Part shown: positions 39,512 to 51,922 of the stretch, piece by piece
Layout of the letters: every line of letters starts with the position of its first letter
Position numbering within the stretch: position 1 is the first letter of the stretch
Origin: Symsagittifera roscoffensis
Lineage: Eukaryota; Xenacoelomorpha; Acoela; Convolutidae
Length of the DNA: 64,000 nucleotides
Assembly: GCF_963678635.1 (NCBI RefSeq)
Contig: NC_087065.1
Coordinates: forward strand, 49,117,011 to 49,181,010
Reading direction: 5' to 3'
Translations under genes and position numbers: made by a program
The notes under the pieces: generated by a model
Database searches by the model: none
The model's input: the letters and a program-made list of their open reading frames with translations, nothing else
What the model was told of the DNA's origin: nothing

Positions 39512-39556
39512 TCATTCCACTGCTTCTCTATCTCGCTTCTTTTTCTTTTTCTTCTC
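39512..39556 (-). CDS. DKC1: Dyskerin exon 10 (terminal)
   Basis: Encodes [14 protein letters not shown] then TGA, the polylysine tail typical of animal dyskerins. Acceptor TGTATGTTTCAG. Too short to be found without the splice context. Confidence 0.7.
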   Translation of the reverse strand, partial: EKKKKKKRDREAVE

Positions 39557-42500
39557 CTGAAACATACAAAATTTTACTGACTCACTCAACATACATATAG
39601 CGCACAACAAAAGTTATAAAGAACGGACTTTAAAGTTTCAATTCTATCAGTTTTAAGACTTTTAAGTTTCAATTCTATCAGTATCGCCCAACCACATTTT
39701 TTAAAAACAAACTCACGCCCATTACATTTCATTTGATTTACGCTGGTGACATTCAATTTTCCAAAAAAGACAAATTTTGAAAATACGGGAAACCGTTGAC
39801 AGTTGGAAATAAAGCCAGTTCAGTGTACCTTGATTGACTCGTCCAGAGCCGCTTCGAACTGTGGCACGTACTCCTGCTCTTCTTGTTCTGGATCGGGCAA
39901 CTCTGTCTTTATCTTTTTCGCCTTCTTAGGGGCCTTAGCCTAACACAAAATAGACTGTATTGATACTTTCAATTAATTAGAAAACTGATTATTCAACTAT
40001 GAATATAACAAAAATTAACACACAGAGGCGAAGCTGATCTTCGCACCACTTGCAATACGTAAAGCCACCAAATCGTGAAAAAAAATTGAAAAAACGCCAA
40101 AACAACACCCGAATTTTTTATATCTGTTTGTCTCAAAATGAAACTCATTTTGATGAAAATCTGTAGAGGAACACAAAAACCAGCATCGAACTAGCATAAA
40201 AAGTTACCGAGCGGTAACTAAGCCCACAAAACAGGAATAAATGGTCCTAAAAATCCAAACATAGATTTTTTAAAAAAAGAATTGATTAAAACTTTTGATT
40301 TTTTTTTGTCAAAAATTCGATGTGCCAATTTGAATCGATTAGAACGCAAAAATAAACAGACATCACGACCAATTAGGACGAAAAGTTGCTCAGAACTAAG
40401 TCCAAACAAATTAGGACGAAAAAAAATTATAAAAAGAAAAATGCTCGCAAAAAAAACTGACATCCATTTCATTTTTTCCGCTATTATCAAGAACAAAAAC
40501 ATTAGCTAAACTTGAATTGCAATAGAAAAACATTGCGTGTACTATCAACAAATAAAGCAAACAAACCAAACTTGTTATTTAAAAAAATTCTGAAAATTTT
40601 AATACGAGCAAAATATGAATAAAAACAATTCCAAGAAAGTATGTAATCTGATAGCACTCGAGGCCTTCTGAAACCGCGTCTCTTGCTTGGATAATTTATC
40701 TTAAAATTTATCTTTCTACAAAAATATTGAGGCTAGAAAGCACTTAGAGCAAATTAAAAATCAATTTACAAAAAAATTGATTAAAAACTACACCAAGAAA
40801 ACCGCGTATAAACTCATGCCTTTAATTACCTTCACCGAAAACAATATAAAAAGAACAGCAGGCCGATCAAGAAGTATCGACGAAAATATCCGAACAAAGT
40901 TTCATTGAAAAGACAAAAAATTCGATAAGAACTCCGAAAAAAAAATTTGACTAAAACTTTTCCATGATGTTTTTCAAAGAAGATAGGAAAAGTAATTTCA
41001 AACTTCCAAACATACCTTATTAAAATTGAATTCAATTAGATAAAAAACAACTGAAAACAAATTCAAAAAAAACGTTAGGCAAATAGGCCGACAGAAATAA
41101 AGTCGACACTTAATAAGCTGAAAGACAGCCGAAATATTTCCAGTAAAAAAATCATACAAGATTTGCATCTAACCGCTACAATACAAGCCCTATACAGGCA
41201 AAACAAGAACGCATATTTGTAAATATACCATTTCTATATTTACCATTTCAAACTTCTTTCTAAATATTTTCTATCCATTTTGTGACAAAAGTTATTTACG
41301 GGAAAAAAGATAAGTACCCGGTTGCAATACCCTTGCTTATCGCAAGGGTAATGATGTTATTCAAATAACCATTGTTTTATTTTTTCTCTTAAACTTTTTC
41401 CTCAAAACATTTTATCACCTGTGGTTCATCTGAATCTGGCGCGGCAGCTGTTGTGCTGGCCCTGCTTTTCAGTTGCTCCGCCCCCGCTTCTCCCCTGGAC
41501 ACCTTCACCACAATGCCAGGCTCCGATTTGATCTTGCCAGCACTGAGAACAGGAACATACAAATATTTTTCAGTTCCAATTGCAGTTACTTAGTTTTCTC
41601 ATCTGTCTTATCGTCAAGAAAATTGCCTTATACTCCGCTTTCCAAAATCTACGCTGAAATATTTTAGTTCTGGTTAGAATTGGCGAGATTTATCCAGCTA
41701 CAACTTTTTTCCACATTGCTATAAACCTTTGTTACAAAGAATTGCACAGCGTTTCTTTTTGTCCCACAGAAATACAATCAGAATCATACTTGTAATCTTC
41801 GTAGAACTTCTTCCAAGAGTCAGGAGTGTTTTCCAATATTTTTCCGAACTTTCCAAGCGACCCTTCTTTCACCAACATTTGCTTCCTTGCTGCCTGAAAT
41901 AATTGTTATGTTATATTTGGGAAACCAACTTACCTTGGTATCATTAGTTCGCAAACAATACGACATAGAACCATTTCATAGAAATGGGTATCGGACAGAC
42001 TCAGATGGCTACAGCATCAACAAAACTCGGAAAAAAGCATAAGCATGAGGAGATAGTTACCGACGCATTCAAAAATATAAAACATAGATACATTAATCAG
42101 ATAATTTTGAAAAAGTTTGCAACCCCTTAGCGCACCCGGTTGGAATTTTAATTTTTTTATGACACGGTTGGAGCTTAACTTTTTTTTGAGAATTCAGGCA
42201 AAAAAATATAAAAATTTTCATATAGCGTCAGCAATAAGTATTTGAGCAATCGAACTTTGAGCCTGGGAGAATCCTGACAGCCACTTTCACACGGTTGCCA
42301 AATCGCTAATTTTGTTTCTGAATGAATAAAGTATATAGATGAATAGATAAATGTAGAATTCTAAATATTGTACTAAACATGACGAGATACGATATAGCTC
42401 TAACGTGTTAAGTTTTATTAGTTAATCGGCCAAAAATAATATGTTAAAAAAAACTCTAGCGAGACAAAAAAGCATTGTGAGATACTTGACAGACAAAGTT

Positions 42501-45500
42501 ATATAAATAACCTAAGAGACTACTAAAAAATATGTAAATTTTGGGTATATCGAACCAATTCGCACAAGTTGTGGTTCGAATTCCCAATTGAACCAAGCTT
42601 CAGGCAATCAAATTAATCAAGGAAACTAGCCACATCAGTCTAACTTAAAAAACAGTCCTGAACTTCAATTTTAGATTTTCAAGCCTTTTAATTTATGATT
42701 GACGCTTTTTTCTATAACTAACTGAATTTGAAAAAAAACCGGATTGATAGTTAAATTTTTGATTTCACTTGGAAATCTGAAAATTAAATTCCAATTTCTA
42801 AAACTGAATCCATCACGTTTTTCGTGACTTTTACACTTTTGCTACTAAATCGTAAAGTTTGTCTTCTTTTTAACAAAGGAAATGAACTGAACCTAACAAG
42901 AAATCATAAGTCAAACCGCAAAAATGTTCATTTGAGCATGAACAAACTTTAAGACTTTTTCCTGAAAAAAAAACACAAAAAAGCAACAAGACCTATACAA
43001 GAGTCTTCACAACACTCATTACTCTTAAACAGATCACGCAAAGTTTTCAAGGGAAGAATTTTGAAAAGATGTTTTGCATATTCGAAATAATTCGCAAAAA
43101 AAAACATTTCAAGCAAGCTCAGGAATATTTTTGACAAGGTTAAAATCAATTTAAAAGCTTAAAGCAATTCGGCAAAATTTGATGATTTGGAAGCAGACAT
43201 TATGGCATCTTCAATCGGTTAGCAAAAACGGTTAAAAATCGTTTTTTTAAAACAGCTATGGTGAAATTTAAACATTCGTTGTTCTGATATCTTGATCTGG
43301 TTCGCGAAACTTTCAAGCAATATATCAAGCAATGAAGCAATCATTTTAAAAAAACCACGTTGCTTCTATCATAAATCTAACTTGCTTTTAATTTTTAATA
43401 GAACTGAACTTAAATTTGCCTTTGACCGATTAAACTCATGATTGTCAATTTAATTTTTTATCCATTGTATGTCTGGCTTCAAAATATTGAAGTCAATCAA
43501 ACTATCCGCAAAGCATCAAAAAAATTTCTTGCATGCTTTTCAGATTCAATTTGATTCTTATCGGCTGCGTTCCTACAAAAAAAAGATATTTCAATCGATT
43601 GAGTCGTTTGCCAGACTTTTTAGAATTCAGCTATTATAAGATCAAGCTCTTCAAGTTTGACATAGCCGATTGAAACGTTTTTACTCGGGTGCTCAGCGGA
43701 GAACCTTGTACGAACAATATATTGGAGGCATGGAAAGGCAGCTTCAATAAATTCGTGTCGACAATGCACTCAGCCCTCCCCAAGCTGATCACACGTTTCA
43801 AAGATGAGCAAAAATGCCGAAATTAATGTAGAGATGTCCGATGATAATATCAGAAAACCGAAGCCCAAGTATTCAATGGCCAGTGGGAAACTCGTTCAAA
43901 ACGCTTAAAAAAAGTAGAATCGAGACCATATACAGAAGTATTTAAAATTTTGCACCTTCAATGTACATATAGCCGAAAACTTTATGCATAGCAAGTTTGT
44001 TTTGATCTTTGAAAATTGTTATTTGATGTTTTATCTAGTCTCTTTATTCTAAATCGGCCGAATTATCTTTGTCTGAATTGTCTGAGTTTATTAGGCTGAA
44101 TTGTCTGCATTTCAAATCGGCTGAATTGTCTGTGGTTGAATCGTCTCTGCGCCGATTTGATATATTGACTTGATCTGCTGCCGAAAAAATCAAGCCGGTT
44201 ACCAAACGACTCAATTCTCAAAGCTTTAGAGCGCTGAAACTTTGAAACACTTCAATTTGTTTCGATATTTTGTTTCTGTTGAACAAAAGCTAGAGTTTTT
44301 CGAAGCATGTTACTAAGTATTTTAATTTTTGAATTATTTCAAGTTGTTCTCATAGTTTAGTTTGATTGCCGAAAAATAGGCTACCAAGAAATTGTCTGGT
44401 TTCATCACTTGAATCACTTAACAAAGAAATACAGCTTTTTAAAGCAAGCTCATCACGCGATAAAGCTTCGAAAACTTTTGTTTAAATTTATAGATTGAAT
44501 CAATCTACAAAATTCAATAGCTCTTACGCAAGCTCATCGAGCGATGAAACACTGAAACAGTTGAAGTTGATTCATATCGTCAATCAGATCGCAAAAAAGC
44601 GTATTTTTTTCAGCTTTCTCATCAAGCGATGAAACTATAAAATAATTCAAAATATTTTCGTTGATTTGAACTAATCTTGTCTGAAAAAAATCTTATCTTA
44701 AAAAAAACTAGTTTCTTTGAAGTCAAACTTCGTAAAATAAAGTTTTTGAGCAGCCAGATTTGTTGAGGCTAGATTCGCAGCCCATAAAATTTAGGTCATC
44801 CCAGTACATGGTTGCTTGTTTGAAATTTTGTAGCTACATGTATAGTTAAAGAAAGATAAATAAACCGGAAAATCTAAGAGTCGAGAGTCGTACAAACCAT
44901 GTAGAGATACGATATAGCTAAAATGTGTTCAATTTTTTTTCGTTAGTTTAGCAAAAAATACCTTGAAAAAAACGGGGAGAAAGTGACAGACGTATTGAAA
45001 CATAATCACAGGGGCAAAGCTGAGCTTCGCAAGCACAATCGAGAAAACGACCAAAAATTAGCTGTAAAAAAAGTAAAAATAAGCCTTGAAAACTAAACTT
45101 TTTGAAAACTGCTTAAAAAGTTTTGAAAAAGTTACAAAAACTGCCATATCTCGTAGCTTAAAGCCGTTGTTATACTTTAAGGCCAGATTCGCGGTTATAT
45201 TTTGAGGCAGAGTAGAACAGGGTTATTCATTTAAAATTTCATAGCTAACTAATGTATAGATATATTTAAGCGAGAAAAACTCTAATAATTGTACTAACCA
45301 TGTCAAATACCAATTAGCTTAAGGCTGCAAAATTTCGCTCATTAAACTTGGTAAAATATTAAGTTGAGAAAACTTAAGCATGATGACACGCGCATTTAAA
45401 TATGGAAAAGATAGTAGACTAATTCAAACAATACCAACCACAGGCCCTAAACCCCACTGTCTTGGGTAGACGTCCCTCTCCATTACCACCCGCTTGATTT

Positions 45501-48500
45501 TAGCCACTACGCCATGGTCACAGGTGCTCATGCTAGCTGTGGTCATCAGTGCCACTCCCAATGCTATGGCCTCGCCCTTGGAGGTCATTATGGCCACTAG
45601 GTCATTGATCTCGATTCCATCCTCGAAACGCAACAGACCCGGCAATAGGATCTTGGCACCGTAGCAGATTGCGTTCACCTGTGTCGTATAAATTTCAAAT
45701 CAACAATTTTTTTTAGTTTTATTTTCAATATTAAGGGTATAAAAATCTTTCTAAACATGAAATGTTACGTTCAAACAATGCGGAAAAAATTTCAAATACA
45801 AAGATGTAGTTGCATCTCACGTACACGAGTTAAAAACACGTACCGTATGAATATCATTAGAACAAAATCAACCCAAACAACAGATCCTTATACTCGATTT
45901 GCATACGCAGAAGATAAAATAATTAATAATAATTAATAAAATAGTTGAAAAACTGAAGGACATACCAAAATCGAGAAATATAAGTCTTGAAGAAAAACAA
46001 AAACCTCGGATGATAGGGGATTTACAGGCTCGCCTGTACGAATGTAATAGCAAAAAATGTATAAATAATAGCACTGACAGCACTGTCTTTCATGACGATG
46101 CGCTTGTAGCCAGTGAGGAGTGCCTCCAGCGGCTGCACCACCCTCCGCATGTAGCTCTCGTCACCCTCGTTGTCTATACTCCACTGCGCATCCAGCACGT
46201 CATGTAGCGTGAACAACTGACCGTTCACCTAGACACGAACCAAACATCAAGTCAGTACACACCACACGAACCAAACATCAAGTCAGACTGATATAACCTA
46301 GTTGAAAAGCCTCTCATCGTTCGATATAACGAACTGCAAAAAGCTCGAGCATTAAATAAATTATCGAATGAAATTGACCTATTTTGCATACAGTAAAATC
46401 TGCAGGCAAAATTATTTCAATGCAAAAATCTTATTTCAAGGTAGTCGGAAATATCAAAATTTCTCGTATTATTGCTCCTTTGAATTATTATTATTTTGTC
46501 TGTCTGAACTTTTTTGATTCTCTAAGAATAAAAGCCAACACAGCCTATATAAGTGTTAGCCTATTTCTTCCCAAGGGTCGCCCCTTTGGTATAATTTTAC
46601 CAGATCCATTTTTGGCTGGACAACATTCAAAAAATTTTTAAGGCAACTTTGGCGCCAATACAACAAAATTTGAAGGGGGAGCGCGCGCCGAAAAAACGCA
46701 ATTCTTTGTCAAATATTTTTAAAAAGTGCTCAAAACGTAATTTTTAGCCTGTTTTATCAAAAATTTCCTTAAAAAAGGTCGACAAAATTTAACTTTTTTA
46801 ACGAAAAACAGCATACCCCTAGAAAATTTTTACGTCGTTTTAAAAATAGTTTTTCTAGATTCAATAAAATTTTGGCAACCGTTAGGCGTGTTAAATACTC
46901 AATATTTGACTTGGGATGTCAAATGAGCAATTTCCAACAATTTGTAATTAGTGTAGTTAGTTAATACCAGACTGTCGGCTATTTCCGTTTCTGAGAACGA
47001 CTCCGAACAAAGTTAATTGGTCAAAATTGCTCATTTTGACGTCCGGCAACTTTTATTCATTTCAACAAGTAAAAACAGTGCCAAGCATTGAACCAACCTA
47101 TAACCATTGTTTTCAACCGACTAAGATGATCAACATCACCAGTATTGCCAACAAATTCGCATCAACTTTATATAAAGAAGACTGCTCACTTCATTTTGTG
47201 ACCCGCTGCGCACTCTTCTCAGTTCCTCCATGTGGCCTCCAGTGCCACAAAGGAGACCCAAGTGGACACATAGGGTCCTGATGTAGCTGCCGGCCTCACA
47301 GTCGAACCAGATCACTGCCATCTGTGACTTTGGGTTGTACTCCAGCAGTTTGGACTGGTACACTGAGCGCACTCTCAGCTGTCGCTTCACAGCCGCTATC
47401 AGAGGGGGTCGTTGGAACAAAGGCCCCTTCAACGTTTCAATTGCCTAAAATGAATAATTGATGTCCTGATACACAAAAAATTAAATGAGAGATTAAATTT
47501 AAATGAGGGATTATTTTTCCGCACTATCATCATGTTTAAAAGCTGCAAAAAAGTTGTTCAACGGTTACTTTGATTTCAACATTTTTCTTTAAACATTATC
47601 TTTTCAGCGAAGAGCAAACTCATTAAAATTTTACCCTTGTAAGTTTCTTTTGGTCAGAGAGAACGTCATGCAACTTCAGCACCGCCACGTACTCTTTTCC
47701 CGCACTCTGCTGACTCTTAACCAGTCTTGTTGCTCTCTGAATGCATACGATCAGACATCCTGTCACCTTTGGATCCAGGGTCCCCGAGTGCCCTGTTTTG
47801 TCCACGCGAAGAATGCGCTTTATCCAGGCCACCACCTCGTGGGAAGATGGATTGGCCGGTTTATCCAGGTTGATGAAGCCGCTTCTAATGTACTCTTGCA
47901 GTGTGCGTCTGTGAGGCGTACAACCACTAGGCAGTGGAGTGTAGTGCGATGTTCGAACATTCAGTGTGTCATAATTCTACAAACATTCAAACTTTAGCAA
48001 CGATAAGGTTTTTTCATTATTACTTGACTAAAATGGAAAACTCAGCGGCGAAGACCTAGAATATTACAAAAATTCCATCAGTTATTAGTTCGTCTACCCT
48101 TTTCAAGTAGTTTGCTCTTTAACTTGTTTCTATAACAGGCAGTTAACGTTTACTGACTTGATCAACTGATTCTTCTTCTTGTGTAAGCTTTCATTCAAAG
48201 AATATTCGATAAAACATTGCAGCAGCTGATTAACAAGTATTAAAATGGGGAGCGGTGGTGAAGTGGTTACGTCTCCACCTCTCAATCGAAAGGTCAGATG
48301 TTCGACACTCACCCTGATCCGTGCTCCTTGCTTGAGGGTGAGGCAACATTACCCACCCCAGAAAAATAGCCAAAAAGAACTGCATGTATATCTTAACCAG
48401 GGACACAACAACTGTTCTCCGAAAAAAAACTGAATAGTTCATATATTGAATCTTTCACTTGTGGATAAAGCTTTTTAAAAACCAACTATGTCAGTCGATA

Positions 48501-49153
48501 TCTAAGTTCAAAACTTACCTTCAACAAAAGTGGCCAGTCTTTCGTGTTCAGTTTTGCTGGGTCAGTGTCAGGCGGAATCATGAAACTCAGCTCTCTTTGC
48601 AGCAACTAAACAAGCTTTTATTCAAACCAACCCTGAATTATACAGAAGCTGCTCTTTTGAGTTCATGGAACTCTTTTTGTAGAAGCCATTTCTACCAGCT
48701 ATATATAATTCAAATTTTCTGGTAAAAATTTAAGTGAACTAAATTTTACACGGTTCATTGATTTAAAGGTATCCGTTTATGCAAATAAACCAAGAATTCA
48801 TTCAAGTAATTTTGCGAAACTCCATAGTAAATCTATTTAATGAACAAAATACAAAAATGTAGTTGAGTTAGACATCCACCCAACAGATTATTCTACTGGC
48901 TTGCTAGGGAAACTTAAGGCAAATTTTTTGATGTACAATTATTTCTCGAAGCAGTCCAGTCCAACTCGCGTAAACCTCAATACAAATATGGATGCTCGGA
49001 AACTGCTGTACGAAGACTTTTGCTAAGTAACTTTAAACTCACAGCAATATTTTCGTCTACTTGTCCACCTTCTTCTGCCAACTTACGCTTCTTCTTCTTG
49101 ATCTTCTTTGCAGAATTGTCCACATTTTCAGGCTCAACTTCAGAAATAGCCAT
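39512..49153 (-). CDS. DKC1: Dyskerin / NAP57 / Cbf5 pseudouridine synthase (10 exons)
   Basis: Catalytic subunit of H/ACA snoRNPs, which converts uridine to pseudouridine in rRNA and snRNA in the nucleolus and Cajal bodies; in vertebrates it also binds telomerase RNA. The coding exons on the - strand are 49,153-49,043, 48,605-48,519, 47,976-47,635, 47,444-47,190, 46,228-46,079, 45,678-45,442, 41,893-41,790, 41,542-41,419, 39,939-39,829 and 39,556-39,512. They sum to 1,566 nt (521 codons plus stop), all with GT-AG junctions in phase; human dyskerin is 514 aa. Residues 1-37 are lysine-rich. The TruB catalytic segment is [15 protein letters not shown] with Asp134. [20 protein letters not shown] and [17 protein letters not shown] follow, then a PUA domain (residues about 300-375) and a lysine-rich C-terminus ending [13 protein letters not shown]. 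Intron 6 is 3.5 kb and full of repeats. No defect is seen. Confidence 0.95.
39829..39939 (-). CDS. DKC1: Dyskerin exon 9
   Basis: 37 codons, [20 protein letters not shown] and an acidic segment. Acceptor TGTTAG, donor GTACAC. Confidence 0.75.
40022..40053 (+). repeat. GCGAAGC...GCTTCGC hairpin motif, copy 1
   Basis: CACAGAGGCGAAGC then TGATCTTCGCACCACTTGC. Near-identical sequence occurs at 45,008-45,035 and 51,893-51,922, each with an inverted GCGAAGC/GCTTCGC core. It is part of a wider AT-rich dispersed repeat. Confidence 0.5.
41419..41542 (-). CDS. DKC1: Dyskerin exon 8
   Basis: 124 nt of low-complexity tail with [12 protein letters not shown], a sumoylation-like KxE context. Phase is restored with exon 7; donor GTGATA. 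Confidence 0.75.
41790..41893 (-). CDS. DKC1: Dyskerin exon 7
   Basis: 104 nt: [17 protein letters not shown] and [12 protein letters not shown] match the conserved segment after the PUA domain. It ends in phase 2 at GTATGA. Confidence 0.85.
42690..43035 (+). repeat. AT-rich dispersed repeat family B, copy 4
   Basis: The best preserved member: AAATCTGAAAATTAAATTCC, CATCACGTTTTTCGTGAC, TAACAAAGGAAATGAACTGA, AAACCGCAAAAATG, GACTTTTTCCTGAA and CCTATACAAGAGTCTT in order. Confidence 0.6.
45008..45035 (+). repeat. GCGAAGC...GCTTCGC hairpin motif, copy 2
   Basis: CACAGGGGCAAAGCTGAGCTTCGCAAGCAC, one arm carrying a substitution relative to the other two copies. Confidence 0.45.
45442..45678 (-). CDS. 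DKC1: Dyskerin exon 6
   Basis: 79 codons of PUA domain ([20 protein letters not shown] through YPRQWGLGP). Donor GTGGTT; followed by the longest intron. Confidence 0.92.
46079..46228 (-). CDS. DKC1: Dyskerin exon 5
   Basis: 50 codons, [10 protein letters not shown] through KRIVMKDSA, start of the PUA region. The donor GTCAGT is less usual but in frame with the next exon. Confidence 0.9.
46232..46285 (+). repeat. 31-bp direct duplication
   Basis: ACACGAACCAAACATCAAG at 46,232 and again at 46,263, immediately upstream of the exon 5 acceptor, in intron 4-5 on the - strand. Confidence 0.7.
47190..47444 (-). CDS. DKC1: Dyskerin exon 4
   Basis: 85 codons, containing [17 protein letters not shown] and ELRRVRSG. 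Acceptor TTTTAG, donor GTGAGC. Confidence 0.95.
47635..47976 (-). CDS. DKC1: Dyskerin exon 3
   Basis: 114 codons carrying the pseudouridine synthase active site (catalytic Asp in GTLDPK). Acceptor TTTGTAG, donor GTAAAA. Confidence 0.95.
48247..48430 (+). mobile_element. tRNA-derived SINE, copy 1
   Basis: The head has a perfect A box (TGGTGAAGTGG at 48,256) and a B-box-like GATGTTCGACACTC about 35 nt on. The body shares TGATCCGTGC, GGTGAGGCAACAT and GCATGTA blocks with the copy at 51,125. It ends in an A run (CCGAAAAAAAAC). It lies in dyskerin intron 2, opposite to the gene. Confidence 0.75.
48519..48605 (-). CDS. DKC1: Dyskerin exon 2
   Basis: 29 codons, ending [17 protein letters not shown], conserved in dyskerins. 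Acceptor TTTAG, donor GTAAGT. Confidence 0.9.
49043..49153 (-). CDS. DKC1: Dyskerin exon 1
   Basis: ATG at 49,153, 37 codons, lysine-rich ([10 protein letters not shown]). The donor GTGAGT is at 49,042. An AG acceptor-like site lies 7 nt upstream of the ATG. Confidence 0.85.
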
Positions 49154-49597
49154 GTCAAATCTGTCAACGGCGTTTAAAATTTGAATGTTGGCATATTTGA
49201 AAAAACAGTTGCAGAAACAAACACTGTTTGAATTTTCTGTTTAGTATGCCTCTTTTCAAATGGCTGAAGACAACAAATTAATCAGCATGTAAAAGTTTTT
49301 TATCCCGTCAATAAAATAACTATTACGTTTGCGTGTTCGTAAAAAAAACGAGTTTCGACTTGATAATGATTTCACCTTTTCGATTTGAATACTTGTTTTA
49401 TTAAGAAAGCGCTACGAGAAGACAAACTAGGAAGGCAGAGTAAAAGAGCCAACCGAACAACATAATTTAAAAATCAAGCAAGAGAAGCGGTAGCTGTGAA
49501 AAGAGCACAGAAGGTTCCAGTCACACGTATCAATGCAGATTTAAAAAAATATATTTTTTTCTAGTTTATTTCAACTTTATAACTGAAGTTCAACAAA

Positions 49598-49894
49598 ATG
49601 CCTCAAATCACTGAACCCTTCCGGAATCCAAAAAACTATTCAATGTCTAATCAAACTTCTATTACCAACAATATTGACTTGAAACACCTGAAACCTCGTG
49701 AAAAACACACTTTATTCAGTAAGCATAGTTCATCTTTATTACATGCTGACACAGTAGATCGCACGGAAGCTTTATTGGAAAAACATGAAAGTCTGAAAAC
49801 TTTGAGTCTGAAAAACTCGTTCAAAGTATCTTGGAACTTAATTACCCGCACTATTTTAAGGAAATTTGACTTGAACTATAATGAAAATTGCTAA
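49598..49894 (+). CDS. Hypothetical 98-codon ORF
   Basis: The open frame starts ATGCCTCAAATC after a short A-rich leader and is hydrophilic, with no signal peptide, membrane segment or known motif. It lies 445 bp upstream of the dyskerin start, in divergent orientation. It is slightly longer than expected by chance in AT-rich DNA but otherwise unsupported. Confidence 0.2.
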   Translation: MPQITEPFRNPKNYSMSNQTSITNNIDLKHLKPREKHTLFSKHSSSLLHADTVDRTEALLEKHESLKTLSLKNSFKVSWNLITRTILRKFDLNYNENC

Positions 49895-51124
49895 ACCATA
49901 AAACAATTCCTAAACGCGATCTGATAACTAAGCAAACAAAAAATAAACAAGCGATCCATAGTCTCAAGCTGCTTTTTTGAAAGCAGAAAGTTATCAATGA
50001 GCCCTACTCAAACCTTCGTAGTCTAGAATATGAACGTTACTTCTGCGCCAAATTTACAAATTTAGACTCTGAAATTGAACTCTAAAATCTTTTGAAGTAA
50101 ACAAGGATAGCCAATTGCTGTGCACGTAGCACAAAATATTCTGACCACAATAACTGAAAAAAAAAATAATAATTTGAAAAATCGAAAAATATCCAAAAAA
50201 AAATTGTTCAAAATTTGGAGTACAGTTTATTAGGAATTTCAACTGATTTAAACTAAAAATATACGATCAAGTACCGAAAAATACAAATTAATTTTTAAAA
50301 TGTAGAATTAAGTTTGGAATCCAGCCTTCTAAATCCTATCAGCCTTAATCTATTTTTTTCTGACAAGCTGTATAAATCAATAACCAGTTTTCCTCGTCAC
50401 CGAAAAAGTGTAAGCACCATATCTTGCGTTAAAGACTTCATCTACAATTAAGGTAAAAGTACAAAATGCTTCTCCACCCCGCCATATAAAATACCTCTAC
50501 TCCATCTGTGATGTCCAGGTCGTTCAACCACAATTTCCATGCAGAGAAGACTATAGACGTAAAACGCAGCCTTCCGAACCGGCGATGGATGCGCCAAATT
50601 GATAAAAATGGACCAGTTCTACTCTAGATGCCAAATGAACCCATCACATGAATCTTTTTTTTCGCGAGCTGCTACTCGAATAACCATGGCCGGCGAAAAA
50701 ATCATAGGCAGCAAAACACCCCCTTCCCAGACAAATTGAACCCGCCTTCAAACGGTGCAACGCGCCTCTAATGTCAGTTCTGATCAACCCAAACAGAATT
50801 TAGACAAAGGCACACAAAAGGCGCTCCAGTCAGACACACGAGCAGTATTATTACATCGAACAGGTTCCTCAACCCTCGAACTTTCAATCACGCACTACTT
50901 CCAATTCCCCCGTCTGACCTGGCACTAAACACAAGGACCGTTGCAGCGCCTACTTCAACTTCGGTAAGTTAACAACCCCTGAGTAGTTGTTTTTGGCTCT
51001 TTTGGGTCAGCGCAACGTTTATTTGGTGCAAAATTGTTTAGAATGGGCTCATTCCATGTCATCACTTAATTCGCTTATGAAAACTAACTTGGGTCGATTC
51101 AGTTGAAGCATGAGTTGGGGATAA

Positions 51125-51440
51125 GGGGAGCGTTGGTGAAGTATGTACGTCTCTGCTTCTCATCCGCAAGGTCGGAGGTTCGAGACCCACCTTGATCCGT
51201 GCCGTACTCGTTGCTTGCAGGTGAGGCAACATAACCCAGCCCAGAATGATAAACAAAAAAATTGCATGTAGTTCTTAAGCAGGGGTACAACAACGTTTCG
51301 CCGTGATGAGCTGTACAGCTCGTCTGTCGGTCCTGTACCTCGTGGATAAATGGTCTTAATGAGTTCAAGAGGGGGCTCATAGCCTCGACTACGCTTTAGA
51401 CGTCCCTTGATGAGGTTTCTATACGGGAAAATATTTTTTT
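51125..51440 (+). mobile_element. tRNA-derived SINE, copy 2
   Basis: The head is GGGGAGCGTTGGTGAAG with a perfect B box (GGTTCGAGACC at 51,178). The body shares TGATCCGTGC, TTGCTTGCAGGTGAGGCAACAT and TTGCATGTA with the copy at 48,247. It extends about 130 bp further, including a perfect GAGCTGTACAGCTC palindrome near 51,307, and ends in a T-rich stretch. Confidence 0.78.
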
Positions 51441-51892
51441 GACAATTTAATATAATGTAGGTTGTTGACGAGAAAAAAAAACACAAAATCTATCTTTACA
51501 ACCTTCCTGAGAAGTACTTCTTATCAGCTACGAAAAAAAAAAATTCTTTATTCATAAACAAATTAAGCACTGAACAACGATTCAGTCCATTCTAGACAAT
51601 ATTTATCAAAATAAACAAAACGCGGCCCCAAAAAAAAGGCAAGAACAAAAACTCAGGGGTTAACCTGAGCAAATTTGAGGCAAGCTATAGCCCAACTATT
51701 CTCGACGAATCACGACCAAAAAAGGCTTAAATTTGATACCAAGCTTGACACCCTATAAGCGTTCGAGCTAGTCAAAAATGGGAGAAAAAAACACTCCAAC
51801 GCCTGAGTTCTTCCTTTCAATCGGAAAAAATGGCGCCGGTACGATAACGCTTGGTAATTCTCAAAATTTTCAAACCAACAAGAAACTGAACA

Positions 51893-51922
51893 CAGAGGCG
51901 AAGCAGAGCTTCGCACCACTTG
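51893..51922 (+). repeat. GCGAAGC...GCTTCGC hairpin motif, copy 3
   Basis: CACAGAGGCGAAGC then AGAGCTTCGCACCACTTGC, nearly identical to the copy at 40,022. Confidence 0.5.

Larger units (their letters stand above)
41894..45441 (-). other. DKC1: Dyskerin intron 6, packed with dispersed repeats
   Basis: 3.5 kb without coding exons. It holds a family B repeat at 42,690-43,035 and three related copies of another AT-rich repeat (about 42,150-42,480, 44,740-44,990, 45,150-45,380) sharing TTGTACTAA(A/C)CATG and GATACGATATAGCT. It also has a run of degenerate units around 44,450-44,650, each containing AGCTCATC then GCGATGAAAC. Confidence 0.65.

Noticed and set aside
47650-47997. 115-codon + strand frame opposite dyskerin exon 3
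   Set aside because: Antisense of a conserved coding exon; no independent support.
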